A stretch of 64,000 nt of DNA, taken from the NCBI RefSeq assembly GCF_019175385.1, contig NC_083344.1, positions 8,708,725 through 8,772,724 on the forward strand, written 5' to 3'. The notes beneath the pieces were generated by a model, which had not been told where the DNA came from, ran no database searches, and was given only the letters and a program-made list of their open reading frames with translations. Below are positions 10,668 through 22,633 of this stretch, one piece after another; the stretch's first letter is position 1, and each line of letters starts with the position of its first letter. The stretch comes from Lycium barbarum (taxonomy: Eukaryota > Streptophyta > Magnoliopsida > Solanales > Solanaceae). The position numbers and the translations under genes are program-made.

Positions 10668-12464
10668 TGTAATCATACACATACATAACATAAAGCATGC
10701 ATGAGAGCTCAAGTAAAAGCTATAACTCTATCGGAGTGACGTAAGGTCGGTACCCTCCGTCATCACTATGTCTCACCTTGAAGGAACTAGTGTTACGAGG
10801 TGAGATGGCCAATAATGAATAACATCAAGGAAATTATGAAATAAGATCACTAAGCTCAAAATAGCATCAATTCATAAGCTTTGGAATCTCTAGAAGTAAA
10901 TTCATCATCATCATCATCATCATTATCATAGAACACATCTTGTCTCTCTCTCATAAGGAGCTCTTAAGAATCTTTAACTTTCATCTTTTGGGATGTAAGA
11001 AGGTCATGGAGATATAGAGAGGAAATCATAATACAGAAGTCATGCCTTTGAAAGAAAGGGAACTAGCCTTCACATACCTGTATGTCTTCTTAATCACTAA
11101 TCGTTCTCCTTCCAAGCTCACAACTCTATATTCAAGAGAATTCTTGCTAAATTAGATCATTTTAAACATGCTTGAGTCTAAACTAAAGCGACTAAAAGCT
11201 AATGAAAATTGGGGAGCATTTCCTTTGTTTCAACAACTTTCTCCAAATACTAAACAACTCCCAAACATCAATAGCAACACGCATAATATCATAATCAATA
11301 AACATCTTCAAGTTAAACATTGTTCAACCCTCATAACTCCTTTTCGAAGTCATTCATGACCATAATTACAACACAACACCATATTCATTTACATATAATA
11401 CTTCCTCAACATCCTTAGTATCATTCATAACAAGATTATTCTCATAGCATATTAAGAATCATGACTCAAGTTAACTTACTACTCAAAATATCATTATTTC
11501 CATATTTGAGCTCATATTCTATGTTCTCTCATCCAAGTCGTTCAACCACTCAAATACTTTAATAACATGGAATAGATGTAAAACTCACCTTTGATCATGT
11601 AAGGATGAACTTTGGATGAATATACCTCACTTGAGAACAACCCCAACTTCAATACCAAAGGAATTCTTAATTTCTATAAACCCTAGTGAGCCTCGTTGCA
11701 CTTGATCCTCTTGATTCTTGGTGTTTAATCTTTGATTTCTCTTGGATTTGTGTTAATATGGTGTATGAAATATTCTAAAGTTCTCAAGAGGTGTGGAGAA
11801 GATGAGAAATAAGAAATAAGAACTTGGGTCATCTTTTTAATAAAAAAACCAAAGCTGCCTGATAGGATTTATATGGACACTTATACGATCCGTATAATTT
11901 TATACGGTCCGTATAAGTGATCGTATAATAGCACCTGTGATGACCCTTCATTGTAACTATTATACAGACCATTATACGGACCGTATAAAGTCCGTATAAG
12001 TGACCGTATAATAGCACCAGTGATGACCCTTCATTGTAACTATTATACGGACCATTATACGGACCATTATATGGACCGTATAAAGTTATACGGACCGTAT
12101 AAGTGGTCGTATAACTCACCTTTTCCAAAATTGTTTTCGTCGATTCGTTTGATCTCAAATCCTTATGGAGTCTTCTCGGCACTTGGTTAACATTTCACTA
12201 ACCATCTAAGGATCCCTACAACTCCTTCTCAAGACATTACTAAATAATCGTTAGCTCGATAATTGCTAAATCTTCCCCAGCACAACTTGTACTTCGCTTG
12301 CTTTAATGAACCTAGTTTCACTGATTCATATAACTTCAAAACCTCATAGCACATACCTTTAAGCTACCAAATACCCTCCTTAAGGTCATATGGACTTCAT
12401 GTTAACCTTAATCTTGTGTTAGTCTATTCATAGCACAACAACATGAAATGGTCGAGGTGTAATA
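10668..12464 (-). mobile_element. 3' LTR of element B, left end missing
   Basis: On the minus strand it begins TATTACACCTCG at 12464 (a mutated TGTTACACC) next to a polypurine tract. It holds an inverted-repeat cluster (11881-12114), a TATA-like box (11833-11848) and CAT-trinucleotide runs (about 10900-10925). Homology to the right-hand LTR continues to about 10668, where it stops abruptly against element A. Confidence 0.8.
11833..12114 (-). promoter_or_regulatory. Predicted LTR promoter of B: ATACGGACCGTAT inverted-repeat cluster upstream of TATA box
   Basis: At least eight TATACGG/CCGTATA half-sites are packed in 11881-12114, several as complete TTATACGGACCGTATAA inverted repeats. A block of about 83 bp carrying TGATGACCCTTCATTGTAAC is duplicated within the cluster (about 11930 and 12013). 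The TATA-like AT-run (minus strand) lies at 11833-11848, immediately downstream in the direction of transcription. The function is inferred. Confidence 0.55.
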
Positions 12465-12480
12465 TTCTTCACCCCTTAGG
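12465..12480 (-). other. Polypurine tract of element B
   Basis: On the minus strand CCTAAGGGGTGAAGAA directly precedes the 3' LTR. Confidence 0.7.
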
Positions 12481-12689
12481 TAGATTCGTCCTCGAATGTT
12501 AAGTTCTTGCAGATTCTACAAATAATTTGCCAGAGTTTCCCCTGTAATATGGCACTACCGTCATGTCACAGCAACCCAAAATATATTGCCTCACAGGTCT
12601 ACAACAATAACAACAGAAAGCATGGCCACACACGACCAAGAAAGCATCAAAAGAATCATTACATACCTAAGGATGGGGCAAACCTACAA
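12481..12689 (-). other. 3' non-coding remnant of element B replacing the integrase core
   Basis: The strand-specific word ATTCGAGGACGAAT at 12481-12498 is the usual pre-polypurine-tract sequence of this group. Between it and the start of integrase at about 12690 only about 200 bp remain, although the integrase core and chromodomain normally need about 1.2 kb. No coding is seen here. Confidence 0.6.
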
Positions 12690-15002
12690 TAAAATCCATG
12701 TTGATTACTTCCCATTTATAGATTAGAATTTCTATAGCCTGCAACAACCCTTCTGGCTTTTGATGCTCAATTTTCGTGTTGACAATTTGGACAATGAGCC
12801 CCAAACTCTGATATATCCTTCTTCATTCCATCCCACCAATACATTAAATTGAGATCATGGTACATCTTTGTTGCTTCTGGATGGATAGAATAACAGGAGT
12901 AATGAGCTTCTTCCAGAATCTGGCGGCGTAATCCTGCAATATCCGGGACACATAGCTTGCTTCGATACCTGAGAATCCCATCTGCAGAAATCTCAAATGG
13001 TGACTTTTCCTTCTGGGGAAGTGCATCTCTGTAGTGACTCAACTGGGGATTTTCATATTGGCGCTTTTTCACTTCCATGTCTAAGGATGAGACAACTGGG
13101 TTATGGACAGTAACTGCTGCATTGCTCGAGTCCATTAAGTGGACTCCTAGGCTAGCTAGCTGGTGGAGTTCACGAACTAATTCTTTCTTCTCCGATTGAA
13201 TATCACACAGAATGCCCATGGATTTACGACTAAGCACATCAGCCACCACATTCGCCTTTCCGGGATGGTATAAGATACTCACATCATAGTCTTTCAATAG
13301 CTTCAACCATCACCTGTGCCATAGATTTAACTCCTTTTGCTTGAAAATGTACTGGAGACTCTTGTGATCAGTATAAATATCAACGTGAAGTCCATACAAA
13401 TATTGCTTCCACATCTTTAGTGCATGAATAACCGCAGCTAATTCAATATCACGGGTCGGATAATTGTTCTCATGTTTCCGCAACTACCTAGAAGCATAGG
13501 TAATAACCTTACTGTGCTGCATCAACACACAGTCCAACCCAATACCAAAGGCATCATAATAAACAGCATAGCCTTCCAATCCTTCTGGAAGTTTCAAGAC
13601 TGGGGCTGAAGTCAATCTATCTTTCAATTCTTGGAAAATGCGCTCACAAGCATCGGTCCATTAAAATTTAGCTGATTTTTGAGTTAACTTCGTCAATGGT
13701 GCTGAAATAGAAGAAAATCCTTCCACAAACCTTCTTTAATAGCCTGCTAATCCCAGAAACTATGGACCTCCATAGGTGTCGTAGGCCTTGGCCAAGTCTT
13801 CACTGCCTCAATTTTCTGAGTATCCACTCGGATACCGTTAGCTGAGATAATATGGCCCAGAAAAGTAACAGAATTCAGCCAAAATTCACATTTGAAAATT
13901 TTGCATATAATTCTCGAGTCCGAAGAATTCCAAGGACAGTATAGATGATCTGCATGCTCTACTTCTGATCGAGAATATACCAAAATGTCATCGATGAACA
14001 CGATCACAAATAGATCTAGGAAAGGCCTGAAGACATTATTCATCAAATTCATAAACACTGCTGGAGCGTTAGTCAACCCAAATGACATTACTCGAAATTC
14101 ATAATGACCATATCTAGTTTTGAAAGCTGTTTTCAGAATGTCTTCTTCCTTGACTCTCACTTGGTGATATCTGATCTTAGATCTATCTTTGAAAACCACT
14201 TAACACCCTGCAATTGATCAAACAAATCGTCGATTCTTGGAAGCGGATATTTATTCTTTATCGTCACCTTGTTCAATTTCCTATAGTCAATGAACATTCA
14301 CAAGGAACCATCTTTATTTCTCACGAACAAGACAGGTGCTCCCTATGGCGATGAACTGGGTCTAAAAAATACCTTCTCGAGAAAATCCTTCAGTTGTGCC
14401 TTTAGCTCTTTCAATTCTGCAGGAGCCATTCTGTAGGGAGGAATAGATATGGGTTCAGTGTCCGGTAGCACATCATTAGTAAAATCAATCTCTCGTTCCG
14501 GTGGAAGGCTTGGAAGTTTGTCTGGAAATACACCCGGAAGCTCATCTATTACCGGGATAGATTGAAGAGGCGATGGTTTTGCTTCGGTGTCATGCACCAT
14601 GACTAAATGGTAAATATAACCTTTTGCAATCATCTTCCTCACTTTGAGATAGGAAATAAACCTATCTCTTAGAGACGCTATGTTACCTTTCCATTCAACC
14701 ACTGGTTCTCCTAGGAATTAGAGTTGAACCATTTTTGTTCTGCAATCCACATTAGCGTAAAAAGAGAATAGCCAATCCATGCCCATAATAACATCAAAAT
14801 ATAACATTTTCAACTCGATCAAATCAGTTGTAGTCTTACAATCACATACCACAGTCACACAATTTATATATACTTGTCTAGCTATTATCGGGTCACCAAT
14901 AGGAGTAGACACCTCAAAAGGTTTAATTGGCTCAAGTTTCACCTCAATACGATCAACAATATACGGAGTAATATGCGACAAAGTAGAACCTGGATCAATC
15001 AA
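12690..15002 (-). pseudogene. pol of element B: protease, RT, RNase H, integrase zinc module only
   Basis: Minus-strand blocks in order are protease (14718-15002) with IDPGST and FDVIMGMDWL; the RT start (14343-14702) with [19 protein letters not shown] palm (13747-14199) with [15 protein letters not shown] and intact FIDDILVYS; RNase H with many breaks (13307-13746); and the tether plus HHCC zinc module of integrase (12767-13306), ending at CPNCQ and a trace of MDFIVG at about 12690. The DDE core and chromodomain are deleted. Stops and frameshifts separate every block. Confidence 0.85.
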
Positions 15003-16429
15003 TGCATAAATATCATGAGAGAATACCGATAGGATACCTGTGATAACGTTGGGGGAGGACTCAAGATCCTATCATTCAGCCAATGCATAAATACGGGGCT
15101 GAGGGCCACTCGAAATAGATACTCCCCTCTGCCCCTGCCACAACCTACTGAAGTCAGGGGAGTCTGCCCTACAGGGCCCACGGATGAAGAAGCGTCGACT
15201 ACTGATCCTGTCGGCTGGGCCCCAACTATACCACTCATCGATGGATAATCACGCATCATGTGCCCAGTCTGACCACAGGCATAACAAGCATCTGAGCCTC
15301 GGCGACACTGACCCGAATGTAATCTACCGCACTGGCTGCATCGTGGTACCGGTGGTCTCCTCTGACTAGGATCACCTCCAAACTGAGAATCTGAAACTCT
15401 CGAACTTTGACCCGGTTCAGAATAAATGGGGCGGTCAAATCTCCTACCCGCAAATTGAGGAAGTACACTAGCTGTAGACTGGACTGAATATTTGGAATGC
15501 GGTTGCCTCTGGACCTCTCTATACTCACTAGTAGCGCCGTCAGATCTAGCCCTCTTACTATGCCCTCTGTCCATATCACGCTCACCCCTTTGCGGCTGCT
15601 GTTGCTCTTCCAAATTTTAGGCATGGGCCTGAATACGGGAAATGTCCATCCCTTCCTGAAGTGAAGCTATCAAGCAATCTTTGATCAAATGTGGCCCTAA
15701 GCCACTCATGAATCAATGCACTTGGTCTCTCATATAGGCTACCATGGCCGGAGCATACCAAGCCAATGAATTGAAACAGAGACTATACTCTCGAGCACTC
15801 ATATTTCCTTGCTTTAAATTCAAAAACCTATTAGCTCGGGCCCGACAGACCTCAAGTGGTAAATAATAGAGGATGAACGCATCTACGAACTCCTACCATA
15901 TCAGGGGATGTGCATTTTCCTTCCTCAAAGATATCCAATTATTATACCATAGAACGGCTATATCCTGCAACCTATAGGAAGCCAACTCCACTGATTCTGT
16001 ATCGGAAGCATGTATTATTCTCAGCGTCCTCAGCATCTCATCTATAAAACCCTGCGGGTCTTCATCCGGCTTTGACCTGAAAAATTCTGGAGGATTCAAA
16101 CTCATAAAATCACGGGCCCTTGCACTAGTCGCTCTGTCACCTGGACCCTCATTCTGTCGTTGAGCTTGAGCAGCAACTAGCTGGGTCAATAATTGAATAG
16201 CCTCGGTCATCTGCTGGCCCGAAGCAACTGATGAAGGGACTGGAGGCACTGGAGCTAGAGCTGAGGCCCCTTCACGCTCCTCTAAGACAGGCGGAGTGTG
16301 AGAAGTATGAGATGAAACCTTATTATGGGACTCACCCTTTTCTATATTTACCGGTGGCTCCTGTTCGGTCCGTCTTCCTGTCGCCTTCATGCCCTTCTAA
16401 GCGGCTGTTGCCTTCCTCTTCATTGGCAT
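14999..16429 (-). pseudogene. gag of element B
   Basis: The likely start codon is at 16427-16429 (minus), giving MPMKRKATAA followed at codon 11 by TAG. Reading then continues to the capsid-like core LNPPEFFRSKPDEDPQGFIDEML and VLWYNNWI (15893-16390). A frameshifted interval follows, then the C-terminal nucleic-acid-binding part (14999-15613). Its zinc knuckle CYACGQTGHMMRDY has Tyr in place of the last Cys, so zinc binding is probably lost. Confidence 0.8.
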
Positions 16430-16622
16430 CGCTGAAATCATAACACACAATTAGGGAAAAAAGAAACCTTATAATATAGCTCTATCGCACGATCTAGGAA
16501 TAAGAAGGACGGTCATTATTCCTAAATACCCCGCAGCCTCTTGTTTATAAGTGTGGCGCGCTTTACACCCATAAACAAGACTCTACTGGACACGGCTCGT
16601 AGACACACCCTAGGACGAAATT

Positions 16623-16634
16623 GCTCTGATACCA
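16623..16634 (-). other. Primer binding site of element B (initiator-Met tRNA)
   Basis: The minus strand reads TGGTATCAGAGC four bases inside the LTR end (TGACA). It is complementary to the 3' end of plant initiator-methionine tRNA. Confidence 0.85.
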
Positions 16635-16638
16635 CTTT

Positions 16639-18378
16639 TGTCACGACTTAACTAGTGGGCCATGATGGGTACCCAGAGCTAGCATAACGAGCACCATCTG
16701 CCATATTTATCATCAAACTCAACCTGAGCATACACCATTCCCAACGCAAGCTTATCATGAAACAAACCTCAATTACTCCTCAAAATAAACATATATGTAC
16801 AAGCCCATGAGGCTACAAAATGATATACCTGATATACACTAAAACGATCATGAGACATCTACTACCCACACATATGTATTTACAAGCCTTTAACTAGAGT
16901 ACTGAGATCATAAGGATGGGACAGGACCCCGCCATGCCCCAAATATGTACACAAAAGAATATACCAATAAGCGGCAACTCCAGAGTAGTGAAATGCTCCT
17001 GTATAGCTGCTGATAAAGCTCCTAGGCATCTGTGCCATCTCTTGTCTACCTGCGGGCATGAATGCAGCGTCCAAAAAAGAACGGACGTCAGTACGAATAA
17101 TGTACTGAGTATGTAAGGCATGTATAACAACATAAGCAAGAAATAAGAGAACATAAAATGAAGGAATAACTTGTAACTGATTGCCTCTTAAGGCGATGTC
17201 ATGCATGCTAACTTTTACTTTAAAAGAACATCATAAACATATAACATGTACATAAACTGCTTATCATCATCAGCACGCGTCTGGGGTAACTATCTCATGC
17301 CGCCCACTAGTGGTGAATGCCTGACCAACTAGGCACAGTGTTATCCATAAGCTACCCACTTACGCCCAGCGTAGTGGTGTCTGCCCGGCCAACAAGGCAC
17401 GGTGTAATCATACACATACATAACATAAAGTATGCATGAGAGCTCTCGTAAAAGCTACAACTCTATCGGAGTGACGTAAGGTCGGTACCCTCCGATTGTA
17501 TTATATAACAACCATCATCACTATGTCTCACCTTGAAGGAACTAGTGTCATGAGGTGAGATGGCCAATAATGAATAACATCAAGGAAATTATGAAATAAG
17601 ATCACTAAGCTCAAAATAGCATCAATTCATAAGCTTTGGAATCTCTAGAAGTAAATTCATCATCATCATCATCATTATCATAGAACACATCTTGTCTCTC
17701 TCTCATAAGGAGCTCTTAAGAATCTTTAACTTTCATCTTTTGGGATGTAAGAAGGTCATGGAGATATAGAGAGGAAATCATAATACAGAATTCATGCCTT
17801 TGAAAGAAAGGGAACTAGCCTTCACATACCTGTATGTCTTCTTAATCACTAATCGTTCTCCTTCCAAGCTCACAACTCTATATTCAAGAGAATTCTTGCT
17901 AAATTAGATCATTTTAAACATGCTTGAGTCTAAACTAAAGCGATTAAAAGCTAATGAAAATTGGGGAGCATTTCCTTTGTTTCAACAACTTTCTCCAAAT
18001 ACTAAATAACTCCCAAACATCAATAGCAACACCCATAATATCATAATCAATAAACTTCTTGAATTTAAACATTGTTCAACTCTCAAAACTCCTTTTCAAA
18101 GTCATTCATGACTATAATTACAACACAACACCGTATTCATTTACATATAATACTTCCTCAACACCCTCAGTATCATTCATAACAAGTTTATACTCATAGC
18201 ATATTAAGAATCATGACTCAAGTTAACTTTCTACTCAAAATATCATTATTTCCATATTTGAGCTCATATTCTATTTTTTCTCTCATCCTAGTTATTAAAC
18301 TACTCAAATACTTCAATAACATGGAATAGATGTAAAACTCACCTTTGATCATATAAGTATGAACTTTGGATGAATATA
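16639..18378 (-). mobile_element. 5' LTR of element B, start missing
   Basis: The inner edge TGTCACGAC (16639, plus strand) is the complement of the LTR 3' end TGACA next to the primer site. It contains the GTAC stem-loop (17088-17108) and the palindrome CCACTAGTGG (17304-17313), and matches the left LTR from 17402 on. At 18378 it is cut by LTR tip G. The corresponding continuation CCTCACTTGAG in the left LTR (from 11625) is absent. Confidence 0.8.
17088..17108 (-). other. GTAC stem-loop in B LTR
   Basis: TCAGTAC (17088-17094), a 7-base loop and GTACTGA (17102-17108) have perfect arms and lie about 450 bp from the LTR 3' end. Confidence 0.75.
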
Positions 18379-18729
18379 TGTTACACCTCGGAAAATTTTC
18401 CGTTGATGCACAGTGAATAGACTAACGAAGAGCACGAAGTATACGGTATTTCGAGAAGTGAGAGATGATAATCGATGACCCTAATTAAGATTTCAAAGAC
18501 GTTCGAGATAAGGGAAGAAAGTTTGCCAAGAGAAGGCAAGGCATACGATAGGTATCGAAAAGGAATTACGAGTATCAAGTTAACGAGGATTTAATAATGC
18601 TTTGGAGAAGAGTTATAACATCTCTTAGATTGTTAATGAGGTGATAAACAAGTGCTAAGAATGTTCCATAAAGATTGGAGATCAAACGAGTCGACGAAAA
18701 CAAGCTTCGAGAAACTGGGGATTATACTG
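18379..18729 (+). mobile_element. G: LTR 5'-tip fragment, same family as C and M
   Basis: It begins TGTTACACCT followed by the perfect 14-bp palindrome CGGAAAATTTTCCG (18389-18402). It aligns with the first 345 bases of solo LTR C (19707 onward) through GAGATCAAACGAGTC and GGATT.TACTG. At 18728-18730 it passes directly into reverse transcriptase coding of E. It sits against element B's LTR at 18378. No matching right end is present. Confidence 0.75.
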
Positions 18730-19701
18730 ATTGTGTTCATCGATGATATTCTGGTATATTATCGATTCGAGGCAGAGCACGCAGATCATCTACATACTAT
18801 TCTTGGAATTCTTCGGGATCGGGAACTTATGCCAAGCTCTCAAAGTGTGAGTTTTGGCTTAACTCTGTTACTTTTCTGGGGCATATCATTTCAGCTGATG
18901 GTATTCGAGTAGATACCCAAAAGGTTGAGGCTGTGAATAATTGGCCAAGGCCTACAGCAGTTCGCTGCGGCCATTCATGCACTAAGGATGTGGAGACATT
19001 ATTTATATGGTGTTCATGTGGATATTTATACAGATCACAAGAGTCTCCAATATATTTTCAAACAGATGAAATTGAATTTGCGGCAAAGGCGGTGGTTGGA
19101 GCTATTGAAAGACTATGATGTGAGTATTTTATACCATCATGGTAATGCGAATGTAGTAGCTGATGCTCTTAGCCAAAAATCTATGGGCAGTTTAGGTGAT
19201 GTTCAGCCGGACAAGAGGGAGTTAGTTCATGGGCTTCGACAGCTAGCCAGCCCAGGAGTTCGCTCAATGGACTCGGGCAGTACGAGAGTTACTGTCCATA
19301 GTAGAGGAGGTAAAGAAGCGCCAATATGAAGACCCCATGTTAGTTCATTATAGGAATGCACTTCCTCAGAAGAAGAAGTCACCATTTGCGGTTCCTGCAT
19401 CTAGAGTTCTCAGGTATCAAGCCAGTTTATGTGTTCCTGATGCTACAGGGTTACGTCAGCAAATTTTGGAGGAAGCACACCATTCCCGTTATTTTGCTCA
19501 TCCGGGAGCAACAAAAATGTATCATGACCTCAAATCCATTTATTGGTGGGATGGAATGAAGAAAGATATATCGTAGTTCGTGGCTCAATGTCCGAATTGC
19601 CAGCAGGTGAAAACCGAGCATCATAGCCCTGGGGGATTAATGCAAGCCATAGAGATTCCGACTTGGAAATGAGAAATGATTAACATGGATTTCATTATAG
19701 G
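18728..19701 (+). pseudogene. pol fragment of E: RT palm, truncated RNase H, integrase zinc module
   Basis: The fragment opens at [11 protein letters not shown] (RT catalytic Asp pair) and breaks frame at about 18835. After NNWPRPTA (about 18957) it jumps directly to AAIHALKDVETLF-type RNase H sequence, losing about 420 bp that hold the RNase H N-terminal half. The RNase H end ([21 protein letters not shown]) and tether follow. The integrase zinc module GATKMYHDL...CPNCQQVK (19337-19620) is broken by TAG after KKDIS and by TGA at about 19670. The frame ends in MDFIIGF at the insertion of C. Confidence 0.8.
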
Positions 19702-20061
19702 CTTTCTGTTACACCTCGAAAAATTTTCCGTTCATGCATAGTGAATAGAATGACGAAGGGCACGAAGTATGCGATGTTATTATAAGTAAGAAATAACATT
19801 TCATGATTCTAAATGAAATTTCAAAGACATTCGAAGTAAGAGAAGAAAGTTTGCCAAGAGGAGGCAAGACATACGAGATGTATCGGAAATGATTTACAAG
19901 TAACGAGTTAATGATGATTTAATGATGCTTTGGAGAAGAGTTATAATGTCCCTTAGATTGTTAATGAGGTGTTCAACAAGTGTAAAGAAGGTTCCACAAG
20001 GATTGGAGATCAAACGAGTCAACGAGAACGACTTTCGAAAAACTGTGGATTGTACTGTCCA

Positions 20062-20230
20062 CTATACGGACCGTACAAAAGATACGGGCCGTAAGTATGG
20101 CCGAATAACCTGTCCAAAGAAGAGCCTCTATTGGAACCATTATACGGTCGCACATACGGACCGTATAATTTGTACGGACCGTATGTGTGTCCGTATAAAT
20201 GTGTCGGGACAGATTTTGTGTATTTAATAA
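20062..20230 (+). promoter_or_regulatory. Predicted LTR promoter of C: ATACGGACCGTAT cluster and TATA box
   Basis: TATACGGACCGTA, ATACGGGCCGTA, CATACGGACCGTAT and TACGGACCGTATG lie in 20062-20200. TATA-like GTATTTAATAAGG is at 20219-20231, 355-520 bp from the LTR start. A pyrimidine-rich leader (CTTTCACTACCCCTTCTCTC) follows. Confidence 0.55.
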
Positions 20231-20231
20231 G

Positions 20232-21872
20232 GGACCAAGTTCATTTCATTTCATTTCCCCTTTCACTACCCCTTCTCTCTAGAACTCTCCAGAACACCTC
20301 TCCCACAAGAATTCAAGAGATATTAGTGATCAACTTCATCAAACCAAGTGAATCAAGTGTAAGGAACTCATTAAAGTTCATCCAAGACAAGGAATCCAAG
20401 TGAAGGTGAAACTAGGGTTTTGCTCAAGTGAAGTGTTTGCACTCAAGGTTCATTCCTACAACATCTATGGTAAGGTTTATGGTATTTACATGTTGTTTAA
20501 GGTATTGAAAAGTTGAAACACTTGGATTGTAGAAGAATATGAAAAATGGGTCATGAATGTGGGAATAGTGTCACTTTTGAGTAATAGCTTGGATTGAGTC
20601 ATGATTCTTGATGTGTTGTGATATGGTTATGTTATAAATGATATTAAGGACATGGGATAATAATTATATGCAATAAAACATACTAGTATACTATGACCAT
20701 GATTATGGATGAATTGAAGTGAAATTGTGAAATGAGGGTAATGTAGATGAATGAAGATTGTTGGTTATAATGTTGTGAACGTTATTATAAATGTTGGGAG
20801 TTGATATAAAATATGGGGAAGGTTGTATAAACAAAGGAAATGCTGCCCAATTTTCTCAAGCTTTAATAAGCACGTTCATATAATCGATTAGCTAATATTA
20901 ATACGAACTCCCTTGAAGGTAAGGACGTGAGCATTGAAGGAGAACGATCAAGAGGTAGAATAGCTAAAGGAAAAAGGTATGTAAGGCTATCCCCTTCTTT
21001 CTAAGGCATGACTCCTATAGCATGAATCCTTCTATCTTTCCATGATTTTCCTACATATCGAAAACTATGAGTCTACGATCATAAAAAGCTTCATACAAGA
21101 TAAAGAAAAGAGACACGTTACGAGCATGACAATATTGATGACGAATCTAAGTCTAGAAGTCCTAAAGCTCATGAATGACATTCCTACGAAGATGATGATC
21201 CTCATATAATTCCTATGATATTATTTCCCCTACCTCTCCATGACTTTCTTACATTCCGGGAACTATGAGACAACATTGATACAGATCTTCTTATGAGATA
21301 AAGATGAGGAATATGTCATGAATATGATAATAATGATGATAAGTATTAAGCCTAGAGATTCTAAAGCAAGAAATGATGTCTATGAAGTTAATGATCCTAG
21401 TTACGATCCCTTGATTTTGTTCATGGTGTAAACTCACCTTAAAATGTTAGTTCCTTCAAGGTAAGATATGATGTATATGATCACTCCATAATGTTATCGG
21501 GGGTTCTCGACCTTATGTCACCCCGATATTGTTATAGATTGTATGTAAGTTCTAATGTATGTTCTATGACCAATGTTCCGAAAAATTACGAGTCTATGTT
21601 CATAGAGGATTTCATATGAGATAAAGGTAAGAGTTATGCCATAGATACTATGACGGTAATGATGAGTCCAAGTTTAGAGATTACAAAGTCTACCATGCGA
21701 TATTTATACAAAGTTCATGCTAGGAATATGATGTGATTTTCATAGATTATCTTTAAATTCAAATGTATGCTCTACGAAAAGTTATGATAAGCTTATAAGA
21801 TGTATGTGATGGCAATGATGATGACGAGATATACCGAGCCTTGTTATGGCCGGGTACGGGAGACATGTATGT
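20232..21872 (+). other. Middle of solo LTR C: no gene
   Basis: AT-rich LTR sequence with short imperfect internal repeats. Blocks with TTCCGGGAACTATGAG-type and CATGATTTTCCTACAT-type words recur near 21040, 21240 and 21570. I see no coding or RNA gene. Confidence 0.6.
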
Positions 21873-22004
21873 GATATTGTCGAGCCACTACGTGGCCTAA
21901 TACGGATATTGTCAAGCCACTACGTGGCCGAATAGGGATATTGTCGAGCCACTACGTGGCCGAATACGGATATTGTCGAGCCACTACGTGGCCGAATACG
22001 GATA
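21873..22004 (+). repeat. 32-bp tandem repeat, four copies, in solo LTR C
   Basis: GATATTGTCGAGCCACTACG starts at 21873, 21905, 21937 and 21969. Each unit contains the inverted repeat GCCAC-TAC-GTGGC. Confidence 0.95.
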
Positions 22005-22594
22005 ATGCTTTATGTGTATGGGCAGATACGGTACTACGATGATGAATTATATGACACAATGATGTATGCGCTATGATGATTCATGTACTATGATTATGTA
22101 TATATGATATATGTATGAAATATATCCATCCTTAAAAGTCACGCAGGTTTTGCCTTCACCTTATGACTTATGATTTTTCAATCATGTTCATTTCTTTCAC
22201 GCCTTATGATACGCTCAAATTACACCTATTAATGGCGTAAAGCGGACGTTGTCAAATATAGTAACCCAAAAAAGGTTGGGGTCAAATCCCACAGGGAATA
22301 TGGAGAGAAAAGGGTACTAATTGTATGCGATACTAGTCTTTAAAGGCTTTAATCCTATTCCGAATAGTTTGAAAAGAGATTTGGTTTGTATTCGCTATTT
22401 TGAAGTATTTGGAATTTGTTTGGATTGGAAGAACCAGTTCATTAAATGAGGGTTAGCGCCCCAAGTCCTTGTTATATTATTTCAAATCACACCCTAGTTC
22501 ATCTTTCCAGATAAACTAGGGTTTGTGCATGAGCAAGTGTTTGCAACGACTAACGAACAATGAATGCAAGAAATAATAAAACACATCACAACCC

Positions 22595-22596
<2 letters not shown>

Positions 22597-22630
<34 letters not shown>
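22597..22630. repeat. (TA)n microsatellite in D
   Basis: About seventeen TA units between ACCCAT and CATTGTT. Confidence 0.95.

Positions 22631-22633
<3 letters not shown>

Larger units (their letters stand above)
10668..18378 (-). mobile_element. Element B: chromovirus-type Ty3/gypsy retrotransposon, both LTRs truncated, integrase core deleted
   Basis: Reading on the minus strand the order is 5' LTR (18378-16639), primer site, gag, protease, RT, RNase H, start of integrase and 3' LTR (12464-10668). The two LTR remnants overlap over about 970 bp (10668-11624 against 17402-18378) and together describe an LTR of about 2.56 kb. The left LTR lacks its 3' quarter and the right LTR lacks its first third, which is cut by LTR tip G at 18379. 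There is no target duplication. RT and Gag words are closest to elements E and F. Confidence 0.85.

Noticed and set aside
11881..12114. Inverted repeats as ends of a MITE, or a stem-loop RNA gene
   Set aside because: Many short half-sites are clustered inside an LTR in front of a TATA box, and no target duplication surrounds the cluster.
16623..16634. tRNA-like sequence GCTCTGATACCA
   Set aside because: Only 12 bases match, and the position next to an LTR end marks it as a primer binding site. No tRNA body is present.
21873..22004. Regular 32-bp repeats resembling a CRISPR array
   Set aside because: Units are contiguous with no spacers and lie inside a plant LTR.
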